64,000 nucleotides of DNA from Riemerella anatipestifer_E (GCF_009932355.1 NZ_LEKU01000025.1:39578-103577), one strand, 5' to 3'. Positions 44,382-54,469 are shown, numbered from the stretch's first letter. A program made the numbers and translations. The notes: a model not told the origin generated them from the sequence alone.

Positions 44382-45638
44382 TCAATTAAGCAACTTATAT
44401 TTATTAGTCACAATATGACAATATATTAACTCGGAGACTCCCGAAAGAGCGATAGCTCCCCCTAACACCAATATATCTTTCACTACTAGTAAACCCAACG
44501 CCATGGTAACAAAAAAAGTAATCACAGAAACCACTTGATTGAATGTTATCAAATAACTCTTATTGTTAGGCAAGAATACAAAATTTATATAGGCCCCTAC
44601 TACTAACCATACCAAGATAGTAAAACTTAAAAGAATTAAAAGATAATAGGCCTTTTCCATTTCTATACCTCCAAAGAAAAGTACTAAAAATCTTCCTACA
44701 AGAATAATCAAAAAAATTGCTACAATAGAAACAGCCGCTTCTATTAGAAGAACCTTTCGAACAATCTCTCGTGTTGGTCTTGTTATTAATTTTGGAAATA
44801 TCGCGATATTAACACTCATGAAGAAAGTTCTTGGTAACATCACCAGTTTATTGGCTAAATCATAAATCGCCACATCTCTCATACCAAAAAAATGACCTAT
44901 CATCAATGGTATACTATATTCCTTTAAAGAACTAGCCAAAGAAGAGTAAAAAAAAGGAAGCCCTTGTCTACAAGTCGCCCCAATTTGTCGCATTGGGATC
45001 CAATTCATTCTAATCTTATGTGAGTATCTTATAATTGAAAAGGCTGCTATTGCTCCAAAAAGAGTCGTAATACAAACAATAATCGCGTATAAATCAAGAT
45101 CCCCCTTCCCTCTAATAAAAAGAAAAATAAAAGGTAATGATAGTAGCTTTACTCCCAATTGGATAAAAGTAACTATCTTCATTTTTTGTATGGCCTGAAA
45201 ATACCACTGCGGAAATAAAATCACAGAATATGTTGACAAAAAACAGGCTATAAAAACAACTTTATGATCTCTAAAAAAAGATGAAAGTAATAACAATAAT
45301 ATGAAAACCACCACTGAAATAATAAACAAATAATTTTTGGCAAAAAAAACTTTTGACAAAGTATGTTCTACCTCTTGTTTATTACCAATATTAACAGAAA
45401 CCTCTTTAGTAGCAAGCAAATCAAAGCCAAAGTTTATAAAAAAAATAAAAAAACTCGATACGGAAAATGCATATACAAAAATACCGTAATTAGTTGCTCC
45501 TAAAGTTTTTATCAAATAAGGATAAATCAACAAATAAAAGAACGAATTGAGAAGTTGCAAAAAGGTCATAAAAAAATAGTTTTCAATAATTTTTTTATTA
45601 CCCAATATAACTTCTTTTATATTCTTAATATCCAACAC
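44382..45638 (-). CDS. wzx: Oligosaccharide flippase Wzx (MATE-like)
   Basis: A 418-residue integral membrane protein with about 12 membrane segments, which moves undecaprenyl-linked repeat units to the periplasmic face. LLIYPYLIKTLGATNYGIFV near the N-terminus and PLMIGHFFGMRDVAIYDLAN in the middle are the usual Wzx/polysaccharide transporter signatures. The function is supported by the neighbouring glycosyltransferases and polymerase-like genes. Wzx substrate range is tied to the first sugar and cannot be inferred. The gene lies 20 bp after the cupin gene. Confidence 0.88.
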   Translation of the reverse strand: MLDIKNIKEVILGNKKIIENYFFMTFLQLLNSFFYLLIYPYLIKTLGATNYGIFVYAFSVSSFFIFFINFGFDLLATKEVSVNIGNKQEVEHTLSKVFFAKNYLFIISVVVFILLLLLSSFFRDHKVVFIACFLSTYSVILFPQWYFQAIQKMKIVTFIQLGVKLLSLPFIFLFIRGKGDLDLYAIIVCITTLFGAIAAFSIIRYSHKIRMNWIPMRQIGATCRQGLPFFYSSLASSLKEYSIPLMIGHFFGMRDVAIYDLANKLVMLPRTFFMSVNIAIFPKLITRPTREIVRKVLLIEAAVSIVAIFLIILVGRFLVLFFGGIEMEKAYYLLILLSFTILVWLVVGAYINFVFLPNNKSYLITFNQVVSVITFFVTMALGLLVVKDILVLGGAIALSGVSELIYCHIVTNKYKLLN

Positions 45639-45658
45639 GATACCTTACATTTATTCTC

Positions 45659-46000
45659 TTATTGTCTATTATAGTCGTCTTCCACCCTCACAATATCGTC
45701 CTCTCCAAAATAAGTCCCGTATTGAACTTCAATAAACACTACAGGTTCGGAAGTTTTATTCTCAATTCTGTGCAACATCCCTTGCGAAATTTGAGCTACT
45801 TCACCCACTTTGAAATCTCTTACTTCTTCTCCCAAGGTAATAGTTCCTACACCTGAAACTATTGTCCACACTTCACTTCTTTTATGATGATATTGTAAAG
45901 ACAATCTTCCCCCAGGGTTTACTTGTATTCTTTTTACCTTGTGTGTATCTGCATCTTCCAATACCCAATATTCTCCCCAAGGTCTTACATCGTGTTCCAT
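45659..46000 (-). CDS. Cupin-domain protein, mannose-6-phosphate isomerase type II-like
   Basis: A 113-residue single cupin domain resembling the C-terminal part of bifunctional ManC/PMI proteins. RPWGEYWVLED, the metal-binding LQYHHKRSEVWTIVSG and QISQGMLHRIEN are the cupin motifs. Stand-alone versions are common in polysaccharide loci and may isomerise a sugar phosphate or act elsewhere. The partner guanylyltransferase domain is not found in the window. It lies 14 bp after the UDP-sugar dehydrogenase gene. Confidence 0.82.
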   Translation of the reverse strand: MEHDVRPWGEYWVLEDADTHKVKRIQVNPGGRLSLQYHHKRSEVWTIVSGVGTITLGEEVRDFKVGEVAQISQGMLHRIENKTSEPVVFIEVQYGTYFGEDDIVRVEDDYNRQ

Positions 46001-46014
46001 ATTACAATTCTATT

Positions 46015-47298
46015 TTATAACTTATATTCTGTTTCTTTTAGCACTCCTTTAACATCATAAACAATAGCTTTATCTTTCTTCAATGCCTCAATAGGCAAAT
46101 CCGAAAATGATTTATGAGCCACCCCTAAAACAACCGCATCAAATACTTTTTTGGGTATCTCTTTTGTGCTTTCAATGCCATATTCGCGTCTTACTTCCTG
46201 CGGATTTGCCCAAGGGTCATAAGTCGTTACTTTTACTCCGAAGTCTTCAAGAGCTGCAATTACATCCACAATCTTCGTATTACGGACATCAGGACAATTT
46301 TCCTTAAAAGTAATGCCCAACATGAGTACTTCTGCATTATTTACAGGAATATCCTTTTTAATCATGGCCTTTACCACTTGCTCTGCCACATATTTTCCCA
46401 TGGAATCATTTAAACGACGACCTGCCAAAATAATTTCCGGATAGTAACCATATTCCTGAGCTTTTTGAGCTAAATAATAGGAATCTACTCCTATACAATG
46501 TCCCCCTACCAAGCCTGGCTTAAATGGTAAAAAGTTCCATTTTGTCCCTGCCGCTTCTAAAACTACCTGAGTATCAATATCCATAAGATTAAAAATCTTG
46601 GCTAACTCATTCACGAACGCAATATTGATATCCCTTTGTGTATTTTCAACCACTTTAGCAGCTTCTGCCACTTTTATCGTAGGAGCTAGATAGGTTCCAG
46701 CTTCAATTACCGATTTATATAAATTATTAACCTCCTCAGCAATCTCTGATGTTGATCCAGAAGTTATTTTTAATATTTTTTCTATGGTACGTTCCTTATC
46801 TCCTGGATTTACTCTCTCTGGAGAATAACCTACAAAAAATCCCTCATTAAACTTTAAGCCCGAAACCTTCTCTAATATAGGAATACAATCTTCCTCCGTA
46901 GCTCCTGGATAAACCGTAGATTCATAAATTACAATATCTCCTTTTTTCAAAGCATTACCCACTGTTTCACTGGCTTTTATCAAAGGAGTCAATATAGGTC
47001 TGTTACGTTTATCTACGAGAGTTGGAACCGTTATGATATAAATATTTGCATCTTGAATATCTTTAAAATCTGATGAACAATATAACCCAATTTGTTGATT
47101 TAAAAAGGGATTTGCTTCAACTAAAACAGACTTCAAAATATTCTCACTTAACTCTAAAGTATCATCGTGACCTTGATTTATCCGTTTCACTCGACTTTGA
47201 TTGATATCAAACCCCACTACCGAGTATTTGGTAGCAAACAACCTTGCGAGAGGTAACCCCACATAACCTAATCCAATGATAGCAATCCGCTTATCCAT
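46015..47298 (-). CDS. UDP-sugar 6-dehydrogenase (WbpO/TviB-like)
   Basis: An NAD-dependent enzyme of 427 residues that oxidises C6 of a UDP-hexose or UDP-HexNAc to a uronic acid. The NAD-binding IIGLGYVGLPLARLFA opens it, VYPGATEEDCIPIL and the SPERVNPGD motif follow, and the catalytic Cys is in GGHCIGVDSYYLAQ. LGITFKENCPDVRNTKIVD is the UDP-binding region. The branch with HCIGVDxYYL resembles enzymes acting on UDP-GalNAc or UDP-GlcNAc. The capsule is therefore likely acidic. Confidence 0.9.
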   Translation of the reverse strand: MDKRIAIIGLGYVGLPLARLFATKYSVVGFDINQSRVKRINQGHDDTLELSENILKSVLVEANPFLNQQIGLYCSSDFKDIQDANIYIITVPTLVDKRNRPILTPLIKASETVGNALKKGDIVIYESTVYPGATEEDCIPILEKVSGLKFNEGFFVGYSPERVNPGDKERTIEKILKITSGSTSEIAEEVNNLYKSVIEAGTYLAPTIKVAEAAKVVENTQRDINIAFVNELAKIFNLMDIDTQVVLEAAGTKWNFLPFKPGLVGGHCIGVDSYYLAQKAQEYGYYPEIILAGRRLNDSMGKYVAEQVVKAMIKKDIPVNNAEVLMLGITFKENCPDVRNTKIVDVIAALEDFGVKVTTYDPWANPQEVRREYGIESTKEIPKKVFDAVVLGVAHKSFSDLPIEALKKDKAIVYDVKGVLKETEYKL

Positions 47299-47355
47299 TT
47301 TAGTGTGTACAATAATTAAAATATAAAATTAAGTTCCTCTTAATCAAATACTTTA

Positions 47356-49740
47356 TTATGAGTTTTTAAAAAATTTATCCTTTAACTTCTGAAACCATGT
47401 TTTTTCGTCAGCATGGTAACCATAACCATATTTATTACCATAACCGAAGTTACTTTTACTTACATCATTCAATACAAAACCTACATTCTTAATCTTATTC
47501 GCATTGATATTTTTATTAGCAAAATCTATCAATTCTTTATCTGTATACTTAGAGCGTGTTACATAAACTGTTGCATCCGCTAAATCTGCAATAAGGAATG
47601 TATCCGTTACTAGCATCAATGGTGCCGTATCTATAATGATATAGTCATAATTAGGTTTAAGCTGTTCCAAAAGCTCCTCATATCTACCGTTGGTTAAGAG
47701 CTCTGTTGGGTTAGGTGGAATACTACCTGAGTAAATCACATCTAAATATGGGTTAAACGAGCTCTGATGAATAATACTTTCCAACTTAGTCGTACTATCA
47801 TACAAGAATTCTGTAAGTCCTGCTAATCCTCTTCTAGACTCATTATATCTCTGCAACTGAGGATTTCTGATATCTGAACCTATAATAATTACCTTTTTAC
47901 TAGGAGTTGCCAATGTTAGTGCTAAGTTAACAGAGGTAAAAGTTTTACCCTCACCTTTAATAGTAGAGGTTACCTGAACCACTTTACCCTTAGCTTTCTT
48001 AGGAAGCATAAAATTCATGTTAGTAATCAAGATACGAAACGCCTCCGCCATTGGTGTTAAGTCATTCAACTGTACAATATCAGATTGACCTTTTTCTATA
48101 CTAGGAAGCTCTGCTATGACAGGGGTGTTAGAAATTTGTTCTATATCATGCTTAGTTTTAATCTTATTATCAAGAAGTTCTTTTAAATAAATAAGTAGAA
48201 ACGGAATAAGCAATCCTACTACTAATGCAACCAAAAGAACTATTATTTTTTTAGGAGCTACTGGCTTATCAGAAGCATACGCATTATCTATCACTCTAGC
48301 TTTATTACCTGTAATAGCAAGAGAAATAGCTGTTTCTTCTCTTTTTTGTAATAATAAAAGATATAATTGCTCTTTTATTTGTTGCTGTCTTTCAATTCCT
48401 CTAAACATTTTTTCTATAGCAGGAATTTTTGAAATTTTTCCTGATATTTTATTCTGTTCACCTTGCAACTCATTGCTTCTTATTTGTAAGCCTGAGCGTG
48501 TTTTTTGTAAACTTTGTAAAATAGAACCTCTAAGGTTATTAAGCTGTTTAGATAGATTTATTACGGCTGGATGTTCAGGAGTAGCAGATTCTAACAATCT
48601 ATTTCTCTCCAAAACCAATTCGTTATAAGAAGCTATACCAGAAGATGCTGTAGGATTATCTAAACCTATTGCTGAAGGTAAAACCTGATAAGATACCTGT
48701 TTACTTAAATACGAAATAAGCCCATCTGTAAGTTGTAGCTGTGCATCTATATCAAGTTGCCTAGCTCTAGCTTCTGCAGTACTCTTTAAATCAAGTTCTG
48801 CTTCTGCCTGAATATCTGTAATTTTATTTTGAGCTTTAAATTGTTCTTTTTGCGTTTCTACATCTCCTAACTCGTTAGAAATAACCTTAATCCTGCTTTC
48901 TATAAACTTCATAGTCTCCTCAGACTGTGAGTTTTTATCCCCTATTGCATCAGCATTATAAGCTGTCACCAAATAATTGATAATATCTTTAGCCTTATCT
49001 ACATTCGCTGAGTTCATAGATAGCCCTATAACCGTAACATCTTTATTCACAAGAGCCACATTTAGCTCCTTTTGTAGCTGTGTTACTCTACTATCTCTAT
49101 CAAGTATAGATATCTCTAACTCATCTATATTACCCGCTTTTTTAGAATCAAAATTTGGGTTTTTACGAATAATAATATTAGCGAATGGTAAACTAATAGT
49201 TTTTCCAAGTGTAGCACTCACTTCTGAAGAGAGTTCATCCGACAGCAATGTAACTTTATTATTTTCAATAGACAGTTTTATTGGTTCTTTGAAAAAAGGC
49301 TCATCTTTCTTTTCTGAAACAATATTAACTATAATTGGTGAGGTTTCCCCATAAAGTTCTTTTCTTCTAAAACCATCCTTGGCAGTAATAGAGGTTTGTA
49401 AGTTTTTTGCCTCTACTACCGTAGTCATCAGTTTTTTAGACTTAAATATTTCTATCTCATTATCTATACTATTAGTACTCATTCCACCCAAACCAGATAG
49501 ATCTTTCAACATATCTGCCTCCATATTTCCACTACTACTTCCTTTAGCATCTTTGATGAGAACAGATGATTCAACTTTATATACAGGGGTAGCAAATTTT
49601 AAATAAAAAAATGCTAAGACTAATGCCAAAGCAATTGAAACAACAAACCAAACCCAATTTCTTAAATAAGGTTTAAGAATCTCTCTAATGTTAATTTCAT
49701 CTCCCTCTCCTATAGACAGATTAGATAGTTTTTTACCCAT
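47356..49740 (-). CDS. wzc: Polysaccharide co-polymerase and tyrosine autokinase Wzc
   Basis: A 794-residue inner membrane protein that sets chain length and drives export together with Wza. The N-terminal Wzz domain is flanked by membrane segments WVWFVVSIALALVLAFFYL and IIVLLVALVVGLLIPFLLIY. The cytoplasmic BY-kinase domain has Walker A TIKGEGKTFTSVNLA, Walker A' VIIIGSDIRNPQ and Walker B YIIIDTAPL. A C-terminal tyrosine cluster (FGYGNKYGYGYHADE) is the autophosphorylation region. The cognate Wzb-type phosphatase is not encoded in this window. It follows wza by 32 bp. Confidence 0.95.
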   Translation of the reverse strand: MGKKLSNLSIGEGDEINIREILKPYLRNWVWFVVSIALALVLAFFYLKFATPVYKVESSVLIKDAKGSSSGNMEADMLKDLSGLGGMSTNSIDNEIEIFKSKKLMTTVVEAKNLQTSITAKDGFRRKELYGETSPIIVNIVSEKKDEPFFKEPIKLSIENNKVTLLSDELSSEVSATLGKTISLPFANIIIRKNPNFDSKKAGNIDELEISILDRDSRVTQLQKELNVALVNKDVTVIGLSMNSANVDKAKDIINYLVTAYNADAIGDKNSQSEETMKFIESRIKVISNELGDVETQKEQFKAQNKITDIQAEAELDLKSTAEARARQLDIDAQLQLTDGLISYLSKQVSYQVLPSAIGLDNPTASSGIASYNELVLERNRLLESATPEHPAVINLSKQLNNLRGSILQSLQKTRSGLQIRSNELQGEQNKISGKISKIPAIEKMFRGIERQQQIKEQLYLLLLQKREETAISLAITGNKARVIDNAYASDKPVAPKKIIVLLVALVVGLLIPFLLIYLKELLDNKIKTKHDIEQISNTPVIAELPSIEKGQSDIVQLNDLTPMAEAFRILITNMNFMLPKKAKGKVVQVTSTIKGEGKTFTSVNLALTLATPSKKVIIIGSDIRNPQLQRYNESRRGLAGLTEFLYDSTTKLESIIHQSSFNPYLDVIYSGSIPPNPTELLTNGRYEELLEQLKPNYDYIIIDTAPLMLVTDTFLIADLADATVYVTRSKYTDKELIDFANKNINANKIKNVGFVLNDVSKSNFGYGNKYGYGYHADEKTWFQKLKDKFFKNS

Positions 49741-49772
49741 TGTATTGTTTTAATTCTGTATGATATAACTTA

Positions 49773-50579
49773 TTAATTTTTCCTAATAACTAAAGCCAAA
49801 ATAGTAACAACAACTGATGCTATTGATATATAAATTCCTGTTTGAGGACCAAACATTGCAGCCGATTGTCTCGTTTTATTTGGTGCTACCATTACCACAT
49901 CATTCTGCTTTAAATGATAATATGGAGAATTTATAAAGTTGGATTTTGTTAAATCTATATAAGCTTTAGTTCTAACACCGTCTTGCTCACGAACTACAAG
50001 CACTCTATCTCTCTTACCATAAATAGTTAAATCACCAGCTAAACCTAACGCATCTACTATTCTAGTTTTTCCATCAGGAATAATATACTGCCCAGGTCTG
50101 TTTACCTCCCCCAAAACAGTAACTTTATAGTTAGCATACTTTACACTTACTGTAGGGTTTACAATATACCTTTTTAATTTATTGGATAACTCTTGTTTTA
50201 AATCTTCTAAAGTTTTTCCATTAGTGTCTATTTTTCCTAACACAGGAAAATCTATGTATCCTGTATCATAAACTGTATAAGTAAATCCACTAATCGGTGC
50301 TTGATTTATTGTAGGGCTATTTCCTTCTGCAAGGGAATAAGTTCCAAGTTTATTAGATGGTGTAACTCCTTGGTTAAAAGGAGCAACAACAGACATATCC
50401 TTTGCCGTTACCAATATAGATATCTCATCACCACGCTGTATAGTTGTCTGAGAAGCCCTTGTATAAGCATCTTCCGCTTGTTTTTCTATATCTTGCATAT
50501 ACTCTATATCGTTTTTCGTTTTACACGAAAAAATAAAAAGTGACACAAACAACAAAGTCAAGTAATTTCTAGCTTTCAT
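49773..50579 (-). CDS. wza: Polysaccharide export lipoprotein Wza
   Basis: The outer membrane export protein of the capsule, forming a multimeric channel. From the chosen start MKARNYLTLLFVSLFIFSCK is a lipoprotein signal with Cys at residue 19. GDEISILVTAKDMSV and YIDFPVLGKIDTNGKTLEDL belong to the polysaccharide export domain. VTVLGEVNRPGQYIIPDGKT is a SLBB-type segment. The C-terminus ends in a hydrophobic stretch (SIASVVVTILALVIRKN). A second ATG three codons upstream is equally possible. It lies 32 bp before wzc. Confidence 0.93.
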   Translation of the reverse strand: MKARNYLTLLFVSLFIFSCKTKNDIEYMQDIEKQAEDAYTRASQTTIQRGDEISILVTAKDMSVVAPFNQGVTPSNKLGTYSLAEGNSPTINQAPISGFTYTVYDTGYIDFPVLGKIDTNGKTLEDLKQELSNKLKRYIVNPTVSVKYANYKVTVLGEVNRPGQYIIPDGKTRIVDALGLAGDLTIYGKRDRVLVVREQDGVRTKAYIDLTKSNFINSPYYHLKQNDVVMVAPNKTRQSAAMFGPQTGIYISIASVVVTILALVIRKN

Positions 50580-50597
50580 AAATTTCATCTAATATTG

Positions 50598-50605
50598 CAA
50601 ATATA
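50598..50605 (-). promoter_or_regulatory. Possible internal promoter (-7 element) in front of wza
   Basis: The minus strand reads TATATTTG, matching TAnnTTTG, 18 bp before the wza start at 50579. It may give separate expression of wza and the genes behind it. Confidence 0.4.
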
Positions 50606-50619
50606 CAACTTTTAAAGTA

Positions 50620-52545
50620 CTATTTATCCAAAGACTCAAATACCGAGTTATTACTTCTAAACTCTCTAACTATCTCCTTCAAAATTCTAACCACCTCTAC
50701 TTTATCTCTATCTTTAGCTTTCTCATATATTCTAGATGTTAACTCATCTATTTCTTCATACAACATAACGGAGTCCTTAGAAATCATGATTTTTTCGTGA
50801 TGCGTAGGAAGGGTTTTCGTATCATCACTCAAAAGTTCTTCATACAGTTTCTCCCCTGGTCTTAGACCTGTATAAACAATTTTTATATCTACATCTGGCT
50901 CTAGACCAGACAATTTAATCATTCTTCGTGCAAGATTGAGTATCTTCACAGGTTCCCCCATATCAAATACAAATATTTCTCCTCCTTTTCCCATAGTTCC
51001 TGCTTGTAAAACAAGTTCACACGCTTCCGGAATGGTCATAAAATACCTCACTATATCAGGGTGTGTAATTGTAACTGGACCACCTTTCTCTATTTGTTTT
51101 CTAAAATGAGGAATTACCGAACCGTTGGATCCTAAAACATTGCCAAATCTGGTGGTAATAAATTTAGTCTGATTATCTTGTTCATTTTGAAGCGCTTGCA
51201 CAAAAAGCTCTGCGGCTCTTTTAGAGGCTCCCATTACATTAGTAGGATTAACAGCCTTATCCGTAGAGACCATCACAAACCTATTAACTTTAAAACGACT
51301 AGACAAAAGTGCCAAGTTCTTACTCCCTTGAATATTAACTAGAGCGGCTTCATGCGGATTGTTTTCTATCAAAGGAACATGCTTATAGGCAGCCGCATGG
51401 TACACCATAGAAAAATTATATTCTTTAAATACCGACTCTAATCTTTCCTTATTAGTAATATCAGCCAGTATAAATTCAAACTTGATATCAGGGTAGTTTT
51501 CCTCCACTTCCAGCTGTATCTCATGCAAAGGAGTCTCCGCTTGGTCTAGAACAACTATTAACGAAGGTTCAAACTGTGCCACTTGCCTTACTATTTCACT
51601 ACCTATAGAGCCTGCACCTCCAGTAACTAAAACTGTTTTTTGGTAATGTCTTTTCTTAACATCTTCATTCTCTATAACAATAGGCTTTCTATTAAGTAAA
51701 TCTTCTATTTGGAGATTTTTAATATTTCCCCCATCGTTTCTCAACTTTTGAACGGTTGGAGATTTGAACACCTTTAAATCTTTCTCTAAAAATAAATTGA
51801 CCCACTCTGTAAGTTCTTCTCTAGAAGCTATATTACTACCTATCAAAATACCATCTACTCCTAAATATTCCTTAGTATTTTTCTCTAAAATATCCCTTGT
51901 ATAAATTCTTTTACCTAAAAGTTTTGCTTTATTTGAGTCTTTCCTAGATGTAATAAATCCTACTACCTCAAACGGTAACAGCGGATTCCCCATCACCGCT
52001 TTAGCAATCGCTACAGACTCTTCTCCTATACCCAACAGGAGGATTTGTTTTTTCAACGAGCTTCTTCTATACTCCTTTGCCCATCTAAATACTTCTTTCA
52101 CCACAAGCCTAAACACAAAAAGAACAGTGAAAGAAATACAAAAATATATGATAAGGATAGGAAGCAAAAAAAGTTTCTGTTTAAAAAGGAAATAATAGAT
52201 ATAGTTAAATATGCCTAAAGTAAAAACAGTACAAAAGCTAGCTAATAAAATTTTGAATAAATCTACAAAAGTAGAGTGTCTGATAATCCCAGAATAGGTA
52301 CGAAAAACAAACATGAAAAAGATATTCACACCTAATATAGCCACATATTTTTGGTAAAAATTGAGTATGTACGAATGGTGCATAAAACTAAGCCTATCTA
52401 TAGTAGCATAAGCCAAAACTAAAGAAAAAGTTAAAAAGAAAATATCTATAAGAAGCACCACCCATCTAGGCAAATATCGAATATTTGAAAGGCTCACCAT
52501 ATTATCGCCTCCATAGATTTTATTCTTCAGTTCACTAAAATTCAT
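50620..52545 (-). CDS. Membrane-bound UDP-HexNAc 4,6-dehydratase, WbpM/PglF/CapD type
   Basis: A 641-residue polytopic protein. Four membrane segments occupy about residues 25-140. A CoA-binding-like domain follows (IILLGIGEESVAIAKA-like sequence), then the SDR catalytic domain with VTGGAGSIGSEIVRQV near residue 305 and MVSTDKAVNPTNVMGASKRA, where a Met takes the usual Tyr position, as in large PglF/WbpM enzymes. It converts UDP-GlcNAc to a 4-keto-6-deoxy product that the aminotransferase or the WbpV-like enzyme could use. It is the first gene of the capsule operon. Confidence 0.92.
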   Translation of the reverse strand: MNFSELKNKIYGGDNMVSLSNIRYLPRWVVLLIDIFFLTFSLVLAYATIDRLSFMHHSYILNFYQKYVAILGVNIFFMFVFRTYSGIIRHSTFVDLFKILLASFCTVFTLGIFNYIYYFLFKQKLFLLPILIIYFCISFTVLFVFRLVVKEVFRWAKEYRRSSLKKQILLLGIGEESVAIAKAVMGNPLLPFEVVGFITSRKDSNKAKLLGKRIYTRDILEKNTKEYLGVDGILIGSNIASREELTEWVNLFLEKDLKVFKSPTVQKLRNDGGNIKNLQIEDLLNRKPIVIENEDVKKRHYQKTVLVTGGAGSIGSEIVRQVAQFEPSLIVVLDQAETPLHEIQLEVEENYPDIKFEFILADITNKERLESVFKEYNFSMVYHAAAYKHVPLIENNPHEAALVNIQGSKNLALLSSRFKVNRFVMVSTDKAVNPTNVMGASKRAAELFVQALQNEQDNQTKFITTRFGNVLGSNGSVIPHFRKQIEKGGPVTITHPDIVRYFMTIPEACELVLQAGTMGKGGEIFVFDMGEPVKILNLARRMIKLSGLEPDVDIKIVYTGLRPGEKLYEELLSDDTKTLPTHHEKIMISKDSVMLYEEIDELTSRIYEKAKDRDKVEVVRILKEIVREFRSNNSVFESLDK

Positions 52546-52579
52546 TTTTACTATACCAAATTATACGCAATCCTGACCG

Positions 52580-52587
52580 CAAATTTA
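52580..52587 (-). promoter_or_regulatory. -7 element of the capsule operon promoter
   Basis: The minus strand reads TAAATTTG, matching TAnnTTTG, 34 bp before the dehydratase start. No obvious -33 element was seen. It is the most upstream candidate for the operon that runs to 30228. Confidence 0.5.
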
Positions 52588-52650
52588 AAAATTTTATCAC
52601 TTGTATAAAATTTTATATACCTATTATAAATCAGTTTTTTTTATTTCTAA

Positions 52651-53130
52651 TTAAAAGATGTCATCATCTTCCCTATGTAACACAACCTGTACTGCCTCAT
52701 ATTCATACCCTTTCCCCAGAAAATATCTAACAGCCTTTTGCTTTTTCTCAAAATCAGTGCCACTTTTTAAACTAACCACATACCTGTGATACAAATTAGC
52801 CAGCACTTCAAGATATTTTTCCTCGTCAATCTCTGTCATAGCTATATTTATCAGCTTTTCGGATATCCCTTTAAACTTAAGATGATTTGCTATTTTTTTT
52901 CGTCCCCAGCTTTTATGATAAAACTTCCCTCTCACATAACTCCTTGCAAAGCGTTCCTCATTGAGAAAGTTTTCCCTCATAAGGTAAAGTAAAATTTCAT
53001 CTTTAGCTTCAGGAATAAGCATAAATTCTCTCATTTTTTGCTCTACCTCTTGATGACAACGGTCTTGATAGGTACAATAATTTACCATCTTTAGTTTAAT
53101 TTCATCAAAGGTGAACAATTTTTTCTCCAT
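52651..53130 (-). CDS. recX: Recombination regulator RecX
   Basis: A small helical protein that limits RecA filament growth. From the chosen start the 159-residue protein begins MEKKLFTFDEIKLKMVNYC. YQDRCHQEVEQKM and LLYLMRENFLNEERFARSYV, then GKFYHKSWGRKKIANHLKFK, are the three-helix repeats with the conserved RF.R and GPxxIxxxLxxKG-like motifs. A longer frame with 10 more residues exists but lacks conservation in memory. It separates glyA from the capsule operon. Confidence 0.88.
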   Translation of the reverse strand: MEKKLFTFDEIKLKMVNYCTYQDRCHQEVEQKMREFMLIPEAKDEILLYLMRENFLNEERFARSYVRGKFYHKSWGRKKIANHLKFKGISEKLINIAMTEIDEEKYLEVLANLYHRYVVSLKSGTDFEKKQKAVRYFLGKGYEYEAVQVVLHREDDDIF

Positions 53131-53200
53131 AAGCATCGAGGCAAAAAATTTCGAAGGCAAATCATTACCTCCGAAATTATATTAAACTTATTAAAAATAA

Positions 53201-54469
53201 CTAGTACTGAAATAACGGTCTGCTAGACATCAAAGCATTCACTTGCTTTTTAACCTCTTCTAAAACAGAATCATTATTAAGATTAGAAACCACTTTAGAA
53301 ATTAGTTCAGCTACGGAATCCATATCGTTTTCTTTAAGTCCTCTAGTGGTAATTGCAGGAGTTCCCAATCTGATACCCGAAGTAATGAACGCCGACTTAT
53401 CATCAAACGGCACCATATTCTTATTACAAGTAATATCGGCTTTTACTAAGGCTTTTTCCGTCTCTTTACCGTTAACACCTTTATTACGAAGGTCTACCAA
53501 CATAAGGTGATTATCCGTTCCACCACCCACAATTTCAAACCCTCTATCCGTTAAAGCTTTAGCTAAAGCTCTTGCATTAGCTACCACTTGTTTAGCATAG
53601 GTTTCAAACTTAACATCTATCGCCTCACCAAAAGCTACCGCTTTAGCCGCTATCACATGCTCTAACGGACCGCCTTGTATCCCTGGAAACACCGCACTAT
53701 CTAGTACTGCACTCATCATTTTGGTTTCTCCTTTAGGTGTTTTATGACCATAAGGGTTTTCAAAATCTTTACCTAACATTATCAGACCTCCTCTAGGTCC
53801 TCTTAAAGTTTTGTGTGTAGTAGTAGTTACCACATCGCAGTAAGGGAACGGAGAACTTAATAAACCTTTAGCTATCAATCCTGCAGGGTGTGCAATATCT
53901 GCCCAAAGTGTAGCTCCTACCTCATCTGCTACCTCACGGAATTTAGCATAATCTAAATCACGAGAATACGCCGAATATCCTGCTATAATAAGTTTTGGTT
54001 TCACCTCTAAAGCTTTCTGACGCATAGCTTCATAATCTATCAGCCCTGTTTCTCTTTCTACACCGTAGAACTGTGCATTGTATTGTATTCCCGAAAAGTT
54101 AACAAACGAACCATGGGTTAAATGTCCTCCCATTGATAAATCTAGCCCCAATATTGTATCTCCTGGTTTAAGACATGCTAAATAGATAGCTGCATTAGCT
54201 TGAGAACCAGAATGTGGCTGAACGTTAGCATATTCTACCCCAAATAGTTGTTTTGCTCTATCTATCGCTAATTTCTCTACTTCATCAACTACCTCACAAC
54301 CACCATAGTAGCGTCTTCCTGGATAACCTTCAGCATATTTATTAGTAAGAACACTTCCCATAGCTTTCATCACTTCATCAGAAACAAAGTTTTCAGAAGC
54401 AATTAGCTCTATACCATGTGTTTGGCGTGCTCTTTCTTGCTCTATCAAATCAAAAATTACATCTCTCAT
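53201..54469 (-). CDS. glyA: Serine hydroxymethyltransferase
   Basis: A PLP enzyme interconverting serine and glycine with tetrahydrofolate. The 422-residue protein has GIELIASENFVSDEVM at the start, KYAEGYPGRRYYGGCE, and VQPHSGSQANAAIYLACLKP. The PLP Lys lies in VVTTTTHKTLRGPRGGLIM. The length is normal. It has a separate promoter element and lies 70 bp from recX. Confidence 0.97.
   Translation of the reverse strand: MRDVIFDLIEQERARQTHGIELIASENFVSDEVMKAMGSVLTNKYAEGYPGRRYYGGCEVVDEVEKLAIDRAKQLFGVEYANVQPHSGSQANAAIYLACLKPGDTILGLDLSMGGHLTHGSFVNFSGIQYNAQFYGVERETGLIDYEAMRQKALEVKPKLIIAGYSAYSRDLDYAKFREVADEVGATLWADIAHPAGLIAKGLLSSPFPYCDVVTTTTHKTLRGPRGGLIMLGKDFENPYGHKTPKGETKMMSAVLDSAVFPGIQGGPLEHVIAAKAVAFGEAIDVKFETYAKQVVANARALAKALTDRGFEIVGGGTDNHLMLVDLRNKGVNGKETEKALVKADITCNKNMVPFDDKSAFITSGIRLGTPAITTRGLKENDMDSVAELISKVVSNLNNDSVLEEVKKQVNALMSSRPLFQY

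Noticed and set aside
49379..49606. Open frames on the plus strand opposite wzc and other capsule genes
   Set aside because: They are shadows of real genes, with hydrophobic or Ser-rich low-complexity products and no family resemblance.
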